Source: Limisphaera sp049537155 (GTDB lineage: Bacteria; Verrucomicrobiota; Verrucomicrobiia; Limisphaerales; Limisphaeraceae). From it: a DNA stretch of 64,000 bases. This document shows, one piece after another, positions 51,720 through 59,947 of this stretch. A program made the position numbers and the translations under genes. Below the pieces are notes generated by a model that was given only the letters and a program-made list of their open reading frames with translations, made no database searches and was not told where the DNA came from. The number at the start of each line of letters is the position of its first letter. The stretch's first letter is position 1. The stretch is from assembly GCF_049537155.1 (NCBI RefSeq), contig NZ_JBMVQZ010000002.1:310001-374000 (forward strand), written 5' to 3'.

Positions 51720-52784
51720 ATGAACAGTGCGGTTCCATCGTTGGAGACGTTGGGTTGGGATCCGGGCTGGGAAGAGGCTTTCCAACCCCATCGCGAGACG
51801 GGGCTGCGGCCGGCCCGGGTGATCACCCAGGAGAAACATCGCTACCTTTTGTGGGGCGAGGAGGGTGAGTGCGAGGCACAGGTTCCCGGGAAGATGGTGC
51901 GGCTGGCCGAGAGCGAGGCCGATCTGCCGAAGGTGGGCGACTGGGTCGGTTACCGTACACCCGGTGCACCGGGGCAACCAGCCCGGATTGAAACGGTTCT
52001 GCCCCGCCGGACCCGACTGGCGCGCAAGGTGGCCGGCCGCGAAACAGAAGAACAGGTCCTGGTCACGAACGTGGATGTGGCGTTTTTGGTCCAGGCACTC
52101 GATCAAACCTTCAATGCGCGGCTGCTGGAGCGGATGCTGCTCATGTGCCTGGAGGGCGGGGTGCAGCCGGCGGTGGTGCTGAACAAGGCCGATCTGTGCC
52201 AGGACCCGACGGCCCTGATGAACGAGGCGCGGCGCCGGGCCGGGGAGGCTCCGGTGATCCTCACCTGCGCGCGATCCGGCGCGGGTATCGAGGAGCTGCG
52301 GCAGCTTCTGCCGCCGGGACGCACCGGCGTGTTCCTCGGCCCGTCGGGCGTGGGCAAGTCCAGCCTCATCAACCGGCTTTACGGCGAGGAAATCCAGCCC
52401 ACGGCGGAGGTGCGCGAACGCGATCACAAGGGCCGGCACACCACGACATGGCGCGAGCTGATCGTGCTGCCCGATGGCGGGCTGGTGATTGACACCCCGG
52501 GCATGCGTGAGTTCCACCTGTGGATGGCCGGGGAAGGTCTGCACGAGGCCTTTCCCGACATCGAGTTGTTGGCGCTGCGTTGCCGGTTCCGCGACTGTCA
52601 CCACGCAACCGAGCCGGGCTGTGCCGTGCGCGAGGCCGTGGCTGCCGGGGAACTCGATCCCGAACGACTGGCCAGCTACCAGAAACTGCGCCAGGAACTG
52701 GAGTATCTCCACCGGGTGCGCCACTGGCAGCGACCGCCGCGGCAGCGTCCCCGGCCGCTGCGGCCGCGTCAGAAACCGGGATGA
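51720..52784 (+). CDS. rsgA: Ribosome small subunit-dependent GTPase A
   Basis: This 354-residue protein has the circularly permuted GTPase order of RsgA: G4 NKAD at 155-158, G1 GPSGVGKSS at 207-215 with Lys213, and G3 DTPG at 258-261. The zinc-binding tail follows with Cys288, Cys293, His295 and Cys301 (CRFRDCHHATEPGC). An N-terminal OB-fold (EGECEAQVPGKMVRLAESEA, then VGDWVGY) precedes it. RsgA is a late 30S assembly factor that binds the decoding region and is released on GTP hydrolysis. Start: ATG at 51720, the first codon giving a normal N-terminus; an open but non-homologous stretch lies upstream. The gene is followed 76 bases later by a secreted hydrolase on the same strand, probably unrelated. 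The C-terminus ends in an Arg/Pro-rich tail. Confidence 0.95.
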   Translation: MNSAVPSLETLGWDPGWEEAFQPHRETGLRPARVITQEKHRYLLWGEEGECEAQVPGKMVRLAESEADLPKVGDWVGYRTPGAPGQPARIETVLPRRTRLARKVAGRETEEQVLVTNVDVAFLVQALDQTFNARLLERMLLMCLEGGVQPAVVLNKADLCQDPTALMNEARRRAGEAPVILTCARSGAGIEELRQLLPPGRTGVFLGPSGVGKSSLINRLYGEEIQPTAEVRERDHKGRHTTTWRELIVLPDGGLVIDTPGMREFHLWMAGEGLHEAFPDIELLALRCRFRDCHHATEPGCAVREAVAAGELDPERLASYQKLRQELEYLHRVRHWQRPPRQRPRPLRPRQKPG

Positions 52785-52860
52785 CGCACCGGCCGCGACG
52801 GCGGTACGAAAGGCACGCGCCCGACTTGCCTGCCCGGTCTGCGCAACCGACAGTGGGCAC

Positions 52861-54828
52861 GTGAAACGAAGAGCCCTGCTTCAACTTGCCGCACTGACCG
52901 TGCTCGCTTGGTTGGTGTCTGCGGATGCGGCGCGACCGGATGCGGATTCCGATGCGCATGCGGCGGCCCGGCTGCCGGGCAGCGGCACGGTGACGGTCCG
53001 GGGAGAGTTGAAACAGTGGCACAAGCTGACCCTCGACCTGGACGGTCCTTTCGCGAATGAACGGGACACCGATCCCAATCCGTTTACCGATTATCGGTTG
53101 ACGGCCGTCTTTCGGCATCCGGCGACGGGGCGCAGGTACGTGGTGCCGGGCTACTTTGCAGCCGATGGGCGGGCGGGGGAAACCTCCGCCGATGCCGGGT
53201 CCTGCTGGCGGGTCCATTTCGCCCCGGATGCCGTGGGCCGCTGGGAGTACGAACTGACGCTCCTGCAGGGCAAGGGGGTGGCCATCGACGACGGCGCGGT
53301 GCCGGGCGCCCGCGCCCTGTCTCATCGCAGCGGGTCGTTTGATATCGGCCCTTCCGACAAGGCGCCGCCGGATTTCCGCGGGCGGGGCCGGCTCGAGTAC
53401 GTCGGCACTCGATATCTCCGTTGCGCCGGCTCCGGCGAGTTTTTCCTGAAGGTGGGCGCGGATTCGCCCGAGAATCTGCTCGCGTACGCCGACTTCGACG
53501 GCACCGTGGCGCCGGGCCGGCGTGCGGCCCGGCCGGGCGAGAACGCCCCCACCGGCCGTCTCAAAACCTGGGAACCGCATGTGCGTGACTGGCGTCCCGG
53601 CGATCCCACCTGGCAGAACGGCCGCGGTCGGGGGTTGATCGGTGCCCTCAACTACCTGGCCGGCTGCGGCATGAACGCCGTCAGCCTCCTCACCTACAAC
53701 GCCGGTGGCGACGGCGACGATGTCTGGCCGTTCGTGACGCGCAACGACAAGTTCCACTACGACTGTTCGAAGCTCGACCAGTGGGCCGTCGTGTTCGAGC
53801 ACGCCAACCGCCGCGGCCTGCTGGTCCATTTCAAGCTCCAGGAGACCGAAATGGACGACAACCGTGTCGGCGCGGGCGGATCGGTACGGGTCGTTCCCGA
53901 GGCGCTCGACGGAGGAGACCTGGGCCCCGAACGAAAACTTTACCTGCGCGAGTTGGTGGCTCGATTCGCGCATCTGCCCGCGCTGCAGTGGAACTTGGGC
54001 GAGGAAAACTCGCAAAGCACCGAACAGATTCGGGCGATGGCTGCCTGGTTGCGGGAACTGGATCCCTACGATCATCCCGTCGTGCTCCATACCTACCCGA
54101 ACCAGCAGGAGCACGTGTACAACCCGTTGTTGGGCGGTCGAGCCGTGTTGACAGGCGTTTCCCTACAGAACCACTGGAGCGCGGCGCATCAGCGGGTGCT
54201 GCACTGGATTGAAGCATCCGCGCGCGCGGGGCATCCATGGGTGGCCTGCCATGACGAACAAAACCCTGCCTCGGGCGGGGTGCCTCCGGACCCGGGTTTC
54301 GCCGGGCACCCGGGTACGGCACGGGACGGCGACCGCACCTACTCCCTGCACGACATCCGGCGGTACTGTCTCTGGGGTACGCCGATGGCCGGGGGCGCCG
54401 GTGTGGAGTATTACTTTGGTTACGACCTGCCCCAGAACGATCTCCAGTGCGAGGACTGGCGCAGCAGGGACCGCAGTTGGCGGTACGGCAGACTGGCCCT
54501 GGCCTTCTTTCGGGATCACCGCGTCACCTTCTGGGCCGCGTACAATGCCGACGCTCTCGTGGGCAATCCCACCCACGACAATTCCCGCTATTGTCTCGCC
54601 CTGCCGGGAGAGATGTACGTGGTGTACCTGCCCCGGGGAGGCACGGCCACGCTGGACCTCGGGCCTGGCCGGGAAACGTTCGAGGTCAGGTGGTACAACC
54701 CGCGGGAGGGCGGCCCGTTGCAGACCGGCACGGTTGGCGAGGTGGAAGGACCCGGTCCGGTCCGCCTCGGCAACCCGCCGGCAGACCCCGGGGAGGACTG
54801 GGTGATTCTCGTTCGGCGCCGGTCCTGA
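52861..54828 (+). CDS. Secreted DUF5060-type putative glycoside hydrolase with collagen-binding-like C-terminus
   Basis: This 655-residue protein starts at a GTG (52861) and has a signal peptide (ALLQLAALTVLAWLVSADA). An N-terminal beta domain of the DUF5060 type (about 40-160; WHKLTLDLDGPFANERD, GRWEYELTL) is followed by a TIM-barrel-like catalytic region (about 215-560). That region has GFxG-like landmarks such as CGMNAVSLLTYN, an active-site-like strand LQWNLGEENSQS with two glutamates, and HDEQNPASGGV. The C-terminal 80 residues (VVYLPRGGTATLDLGPGR, EVRWYNPREGG) match the small collagen-binding-like domain seen at the end of DUF4038/apiosidase-like enzymes. It probably removes side-chain sugars from plant or algal polysaccharide; the linkage cannot be told. 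It sits 143 bases upstream of the GH78 gene, a sensible partner. Confidence 0.8.
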   Translation: MKRRALLQLAALTVLAWLVSADAARPDADSDAHAAARLPGSGTVTVRGELKQWHKLTLDLDGPFANERDTDPNPFTDYRLTAVFRHPATGRRYVVPGYFAADGRAGETSADAGSCWRVHFAPDAVGRWEYELTLLQGKGVAIDDGAVPGARALSHRSGSFDIGPSDKAPPDFRGRGRLEYVGTRYLRCAGSGEFFLKVGADSPENLLAYADFDGTVAPGRRAARPGENAPTGRLKTWEPHVRDWRPGDPTWQNGRGRGLIGALNYLAGCGMNAVSLLTYNAGGDGDDVWPFVTRNDKFHYDCSKLDQWAVVFEHANRRGLLVHFKLQETEMDDNRVGAGGSVRVVPEALDGGDLGPERKLYLRELVARFAHLPALQWNLGEENSQSTEQIRAMAAWLRELDPYDHPVVLHTYPNQQEHVYNPLLGGRAVLTGVSLQNHWSAAHQRVLHWIEASARAGHPWVACHDEQNPASGGVPPDPGFAGHPGTARDGDRTYSLHDIRRYCLWGTPMAGGAGVEYYFGYDLPQNDLQCEDWRSRDRSWRYGRLALAFFRDHRVTFWAAYNADALVGNPTHDNSRYCLALPGEMYVVYLPRGGTATLDLGPGRETFEVRWYNPREGGPLQTGTVGEVEGPGPVRLGNPPADPGEDWVILVRRRS

Positions 54829-54971
54829 GCATTCAAACGGCCGGATCGCTTGCACGAGCGGAGCGTGGGTGCCGTGTCCGCGCGTGGCCGGGGTTGTCTC
54901 CGTGCCGGAAACGCGTCCTGGCCGGCCGGGGAGATTGGCCCCGGGCCACCCGGGCCGTTACATTGTGGCCC

Positions 54972-57764
54972 GTGGATCGTGTGACCGTGCTGCGACGTTT
55001 CACCAGCGTGTGGTTGGCAGCCCTGCTGATGGGCGCTGACGGGGTCTGGGGAAGTACATCATCGGAATCGCCCGAGGATGCCCTCCTTCCCATCAGTCTG
55101 CGTTGCGAATACGACCCTTTTGCGCGCAGCGTCGAGCTGCAGCATCCCCGGCTCTTCTGGAAACTGGCCGGCCCGGGCCGGAACCGCGCCCAAACCGCTT
55201 ACCGGATTCTTGTGGCCTCTTCCCCCGGTTTCCTGGCACGAGACCGGGGTGACCTGTGGGACTCGGGCAAGGTTGTTTCCGACGAAACGATTCACATCCG
55301 TTACGCCGGGAAGCCGTTGTCCTCCTCGCAACAGGTCTTTTGGAAGGTTCGCGTTTGGGACGAAAAGGATCGGCCCTCGCCCTGGAGCACCAACGGCACT
55401 TGGATCATGGGCATTCTCGACCCCGCCGAGTGGCGCGGCCGGTGGATCTGTGCACCCGCTGAAACGGAGGCGCTGATCCTGCGCAAAGAGTTCGAGGTTC
55501 GCACCGGCCTGACCCGTGCCGTCGTTCACGTCTGCGGCCTGGGCCATTACGAGATGTTCCTGAACGGCCGGCGGGTGGGGGAGGACCTGTTCACCCCCGG
55601 CTGGACCGATTACCGCAAGACCACCTTGTACGACACGTACGACGTCACCGAGCTGCTCCGACCCGGACGGAACGCAATCGGCCTCATGCTCGGCAACGGG
55701 ATGTATCACGTGGTGCGGCGTCATCGCTTCGCCAAGTTCACCGGATCTTTCGGTCCCCTCCGTGCCATCGTGCACCTGCGGTTGGAATACGCCGACGGCA
55801 CCACGGCGTTCGTGGGCACGGACCCCAGCTGGAAGGTTCATCCGGGTCCCATCACCTACAGCAGCATCTACGGGGGCGAGGATTACGATGCGCGGAAGGA
55901 ACCGCGCGGCTGGAAACTGCCCGGATTCGACGACCGTGATTGGGAGCACGCCGTGGCCGTGGTCCGACCGGCACCCACCCTGCGCGGCCATCATGCCGCC
56001 GCCCTGCCGATCCGGCCCATCGAGACCCGCAAACCGGTGGCCGTCCGGAAGCTGGCACCGGACGTCTGGATCCACGACCTTGGTCAAAATGCCTCCTGGA
56101 TGCCCCGTCTCACGGTTCGTGGTCCCGCCGGCAGCGCGGTCCGCCTGACACCTGCGGAGATCCTGTTCCCCGATGGTTCGATTGACCGTCAGACCATGGG
56201 CAGCACCAACCGCGGCATTTCCTGGTGGCAGTACACGCTCCGCGGCGGTTCACCCGGGCAGGTCGCCGGATCGGACGGTGACCCGGACGAGACCTGGTTT
56301 CCACAGTTTTACTACGTCGGTTGCCGCTATCTCGAGGCGCGCCTGTTTCCGGCCGAACCGGGTGGTCCGTTGCCGGAGATCGTCTCTCTGGAGGGCGTGT
56401 TGGTTCATTCCACATCCGAGCCGGTGGGCGAGTTCGAGTGTTCCAACCCTTTGGTGAACCAAATCCGCGACCTCGTTCGCTGGGCGCAACGGGCCAACAT
56501 GGTCTCGATTCTCACCGACTGCCCGCACCGTGAGAAGCTGGGCTGGCTGGAGCAGTACCACCTCAACGGTCCGGCCATCCGCTACGAGTTCGATCTGGGC
56601 CGTCTCTTCACCAAGGGTATGCACGACATGGCGGACGCACAGTTGCCGGAGGGCCTTGTACCCAATATCGCCCCTGAACACACCGTGTTCGACGGTGCAT
56701 TCCGCGCCGCCGCTGAATGGGGCAGTGCCTTCATCCAGGTGCCCTGGCAGCAGTACCTTTTTTACGCCGATCTCGATTTGTTGCGCGAGTATTACGATCG
56801 CATGAAACGCTACTTCGCCTGGCTGGACGCCCGCGCGAAGGACGGTCTGCTGGATCAGGGGCTGGGCGACTGGTGCGACTGGGGCCCCGCGCGCGTCAAC
56901 CGGGCCGAGCTAACTCCTCCGCAGGTGACCGCCACGGCGTTTTACTATCTCGACGCTGCCACCCTGGCGCGCGTGGCCCGGTTGCTGGGCCGTTCGGAGG
57001 AGGCCGATGCATTCGCGCGCAAGGCGGAGGCCATCCGCGCGGCATTCCGGCGCGAGTTTTGGGACCCCGCCCGGCGCGGCTACGCCACCGGCTCGCAGGC
57101 GGCCAACGCCATCGCTTTGGCCATGGAGCTGGCCGAACCCGGTCACCGGGACGAGGTGCTGGGCTCGTTGATCCGCGATCTCGCCGTGCGCGGTTACGCC
57201 ATGACGGCCGGGGACGTGGGATTCCGGTTCCTGGTGCAGGCCCTGGCGGAAAACGGGCATTCGGACGTGGTTTACCGGATGATCAATCGGCGGGACCCGC
57301 CCGGGTACGGCTGCCAGATCGAGCGGGGCGCCACCGCGCTGACCGAGTTCTGGGACGCGCGGCGCACCGGTTCCCACAATCACTTCATGCTGGGACACAT
57401 CACCGAGTGGTTCTACAAGGACCTCTGCGGCATCGAATGCGATCCCGAGGGGCCGGGATTCAAGAAGATCGTGATCCGACCCGATCCGGTGGGCGACCTC
57501 ACCCGGGCGCGCGCACGGTACGACTCGATTCGCGGTCTCATTGCAAGCGAGTGGAAACGCGAGAACCATGTATTCCAGCTCCGGGTGACCATCCCGCCCA
57601 ACACCACGGCCACAATCTGGATGCCGGCCCGACGGGCGGAGGACGTGACAGAGGGAAACCAACCGGCGGCCCGGAGTGCGTGGGTGAAATTTCTGCGGAT
57701 GGAGGGCGACCGCGCCGTGTTTGCCGTCGGATCGGGAACCTACGAATTTGAAAGCCATTTTTGA
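54972..57764 (+). CDS. Secreted alpha-L-rhamnosidase, GH78 family
   Basis: This 930-residue protein has a signal peptide (FTSVWLAALLMGADGVWG). The order is typical of GH78: N-terminal Ig-like domain (LRCEYDPFARSVELQHPRLF), then the rhamnosidase N-terminal jelly roll (FLNGRRVGEDLFTPGWTDYR), and a catalytic six-hairpin barrel. The family motif around the general acid reads LTDCPHREKLGWLEQ, with Asp516 and Glu521 in the expected places. The domain continues with GDWCDWGP and ends with the C-terminal beta-sandwich (FKKIVIRPDP). It removes L-rhamnose from plant glycosides or rhamnogalacturonan. Start: GTG at 54972; GTGs at 54981 and 54987 are equally possible and nearer the hydrophobic core. It is downstream of the DUF5060-type hydrolase and the 3' end faces repeat F. 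Confidence 0.88.
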   Translation: MDRVTVLRRFTSVWLAALLMGADGVWGSTSSESPEDALLPISLRCEYDPFARSVELQHPRLFWKLAGPGRNRAQTAYRILVASSPGFLARDRGDLWDSGKVVSDETIHIRYAGKPLSSSQQVFWKVRVWDEKDRPSPWSTNGTWIMGILDPAEWRGRWICAPAETEALILRKEFEVRTGLTRAVVHVCGLGHYEMFLNGRRVGEDLFTPGWTDYRKTTLYDTYDVTELLRPGRNAIGLMLGNGMYHVVRRHRFAKFTGSFGPLRAIVHLRLEYADGTTAFVGTDPSWKVHPGPITYSSIYGGEDYDARKEPRGWKLPGFDDRDWEHAVAVVRPAPTLRGHHAAALPIRPIETRKPVAVRKLAPDVWIHDLGQNASWMPRLTVRGPAGSAVRLTPAEILFPDGSIDRQTMGSTNRGISWWQYTLRGGSPGQVAGSDGDPDETWFPQFYYVGCRYLEARLFPAEPGGPLPEIVSLEGVLVHSTSEPVGEFECSNPLVNQIRDLVRWAQRANMVSILTDCPHREKLGWLEQYHLNGPAIRYEFDLGRLFTKGMHDMADAQLPEGLVPNIAPEHTVFDGAFRAAAEWGSAFIQVPWQQYLFYADLDLLREYYDRMKRYFAWLDARAKDGLLDQGLGDWCDWGPARVNRAELTPPQVTATAFYYLDAATLARVARLLGRSEEADAFARKAEAIRAAFRREFWDPARRGYATGSQAANAIALAMELAEPGHRDEVLGSLIRDLAVRGYAMTAGDVGFRFLVQALAENGHSDVVYRMINRRDPPGYGCQIERGATALTEFWDARRTGSHNHFMLGHITEWFYKDLCGIECDPEGPGFKKIVIRPDPVGDLTRARARYDSIRGLIASEWKRENHVFQLRVTIPPNTTATIWMPARRAEDVTEGNQPAARSAWVKFLRMEGDRAVFAVGSGTYEFESHF

Positions 57765-57851
57765 TGATCACGACGGGCCACTGGCCACGCCTTGCGGCCG
57801 TAACCGGCTGCGATCCGTGCCGGCTGATGAGCCCGTGGAGGAATCGCGGCA

Positions 57852-58130
57852 ATCTCGGAGAGGCGCACAGCGCGCGGCGGGCTTCACAGGGAGAGGAAAG
57901 AGAAAAGCCGGAACGAACGGTGTTGATCCGTAGCCGCGGCCTTTTCGGGGACGGTGGGATCGCACGGGAGACAGCACGGTGTCCGGGCGCACATGCTGCT
58001 GCTCAGATGAACCCAAACGGGCAGGGGACAGCTTTCGCCCAACGAGGAAGAGAATATCTGTGCTCTGTGGTTTGGGAGAGAGGGTTGTTCTTGTCTTTTG
58101 TATCTCTGTGGTTGTGTGGAGGCGGTGTTC
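57852..58130. repeat. Intergenic inverted-arm repeat, copy F (most degraded)
   Basis: This lies between the convergent GH78 and NtrC-type genes (540-base gap). Left arm: CGGAGAGGCGCACAG then CTTCACAGGGAGAGGAAAG. Right arm: TCTGTGCTCTGTGGTTTGG, then TATCTCTGTGGTTGTG. The core has GTGTCCGGGCGCACATGC followed by GCTCAGATGAACCC, alignable with copy C (GTCCGGGACAACACTGCAG, then AGTAACACC). The remainder of the gap (58131-58304) holds nothing I recognise. Confidence 0.65.
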
Positions 58131-58304
58131 TCGTTGATCTCGCTGCTCCGGCGGGTGCATGCCGGGGAGGAGTATCTCCGTGGGAGGAGGCTGTCGGAGC
58201 GGCGATCTTCACGCGTGCCCATGGGGGAGTCGGGTCCCTCCGGGCCCGAATGTGGCCGGGGCGTGGGAAGGATTGTTTGTGGCCGGTGAGTGCGGGAGCA
58301 GGTC

Positions 58305-59660
58305 TCAGTGGTCCGGCGGGTCCACCCTGTACCCCGCTTCGCGGTAGCGCTGAAGTTTGTAGACGAGGGTGCGGCGGCTGATGCCGAGCACGCGGGCGGT
58401 CTCGGTGCGGTTGAATCCGCAGCGCTGCAGGGTCTCCAGGATCTTCTGTCGTTCGACCTCTTCCAAACGCAGGGATTCCTCCGAACCTCCGGGTTCCCCC
58501 TGTTCTTCCACACTGCGGAGGATGCGTGCGGGCAGGTGTTCCGGCAGGACGAGTTCCCCCCGGCAAAGGAGCGCGGCCCGTTCCATCACGTTGCGCAGTT
58601 CACGGACGTTGCCGGGCCAGGCGTACCTTTGGAGGATCTCCGCCACCGAGGGCGCGAACCGCGCGCGGCCTCCTGCAAACTGGCGCAGGAAATGGGTTGC
58701 CAGGGGCAGAATGTCCTCGGGCCGTTCCCGCAGGGGCGGCACGTGAAGTTCCACCACGTTCAGCCGGTAATAGAGATCCTCCCGGAACCGGCCCTCGCGC
58801 ACGGCTGTTTCGATGTCGCGATTGGTGGAGGCGAGGATCCGCGCGTCCGAGTGAACGTCCAGATTGGAGCCGATGCGCTGGAAACGGCCGTCCTGGATGA
58901 CGCGCAGCAGTTTGGCCTGCAGCGGCAGCGCCATGTCGCCGATTTCGTCGAGGAACAACGTGCCGCCGCGGGCCTCCTCGAACCGGCCGATCCGCTGGCG
59001 CGTCGCGCCGGTGAAGGCGCCCTTTTCATGGCCGAACAGTTCGCTTTCCAAAAGGGTCTCGGGGATGGCCGCGCAGTTGATCTTGATGAGGGGGCCGTGG
59101 GCGCGCGGGCTCCAGGCATGGATCAGATCGGCCAGGACTTCCTTGCCCACGCCGCTTTCCCCGGTGATCAGGACACGGGTTTCGGACCGGGCCACCAGTG
59201 CGGCGTCGCGAAGCAGCGCGCGCATCTGCGGGCTGACGGCCACCACGTCCGGCGGCAGTTCCGGCAAGGGCCCGAGATCGGTCCGGTCTGCGGACTGGCC
59301 GGTGGCCTGCCGGACGTGCTGGAGCAGTTCCTCCAGGTCTATGGGTTTGGGCAGGTAATTGAGCGCGCCGTCGCGCATGGCCCCCACGGCTTCGCGGATG
59401 TCGGCGTAGGCGGTCACCAGCAGGACCGGCAGGAGTGCATTCTGCTGGCGGGCGCGGCGCAGGGTTTCCAGGCCGGAGATTCCGGGCATCCGGACGTCGG
59501 AGATCAGCAGATCCACCGGTTCGCGTTGCAGGACGGCCAGGGCTTCCTCCCCGGTGGAGGCCGTCAGGGTGACGTAGCCCCGGCCGCGCAGAAACGACTC
59601 CAGCAGGCTGCGTTGGCCGGGATCGTCGTCCACGATCAGGATGCGCGGCGTGCGATTCAT
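58305..59660 (-). CDS. NtrC-family sigma-54-dependent response regulator
   Basis: This 451-residue protein has a receiver (1-125) with acidic pocket VDDD (10-13), phospho-acceptor Asp55 (ISDVRMPG) and conserved Lys105. The AAA+ domain has Walker A GESGVGKE (167-174), the sigma-54 contact loop GAFTGA (214-219), GGTLFLDEIGDM as Walker B and FREDLYYRLNVVELHVPPLRERPED. A Fis-type helix-turn-helix at the end (TARVLGISRRTLVYKLQRY) completes it. All elements needed to open sigma-54 promoters on phosphorylation are present. No sensor kinase gene is next to it, so it is an orphan in this window; the multi-PAS kinase at 1.4 kb is a possible but unproven partner. Upstream lie pseudogenes, downstream repeat F. 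Confidence 0.95.
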   Translation of the reverse strand: MNRTPRILIVDDDPGQRSLLESFLRGRGYVTLTASTGEEALAVLQREPVDLLISDVRMPGISGLETLRRARQQNALLPVLLVTAYADIREAVGAMRDGALNYLPKPIDLEELLQHVRQATGQSADRTDLGPLPELPPDVVAVSPQMRALLRDAALVARSETRVLITGESGVGKEVLADLIHAWSPRAHGPLIKINCAAIPETLLESELFGHEKGAFTGATRQRIGRFEEARGGTLFLDEIGDMALPLQAKLLRVIQDGRFQRIGSNLDVHSDARILASTNRDIETAVREGRFREDLYYRLNVVELHVPPLRERPEDILPLATHFLRQFAGGRARFAPSVAEILQRYAWPGNVRELRNVMERAALLCRGELVLPEHLPARILRSVEEQGEPGGSEESLRLEEVERQKILETLQRCGFNRTETARVLGISRRTLVYKLQRYREAGYRVDPPDH

Positions 59661-59947
59661 GACTGACCGCTTCCATCCTAATTACCGTCAGAGGTCTCAC
59701 AAGGGGATTCCCACCGACACCGCCCCGCCCGGTGGCCCTGTCGTCGGATGGAGACCGATCGTCGGAGTGACCGGGACGGAGATGGTTGGATGAAAGCCTC
59801 GGACATGAGCCCCCGGTGCGCTGCTCCTTTTAGCGGCGCATGGTTCACTTTCCACCTGGTCGGACACTCCCTTCTCTGGAGTCAAGCCGGAAGCGGCCGC
59901 TTCAGTCTTTGGACGCGCCGTTGAAGCATCCCGCGCCGTTTGGCCGG

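Noticed and set aside
59884..59905. Palindrome GAAGCGGCCGCTTC as a terminator
   Set aside because: It is not followed by a T-run on the minus strand; a perfect 14-base palindrome of this GC content can occur by chance.
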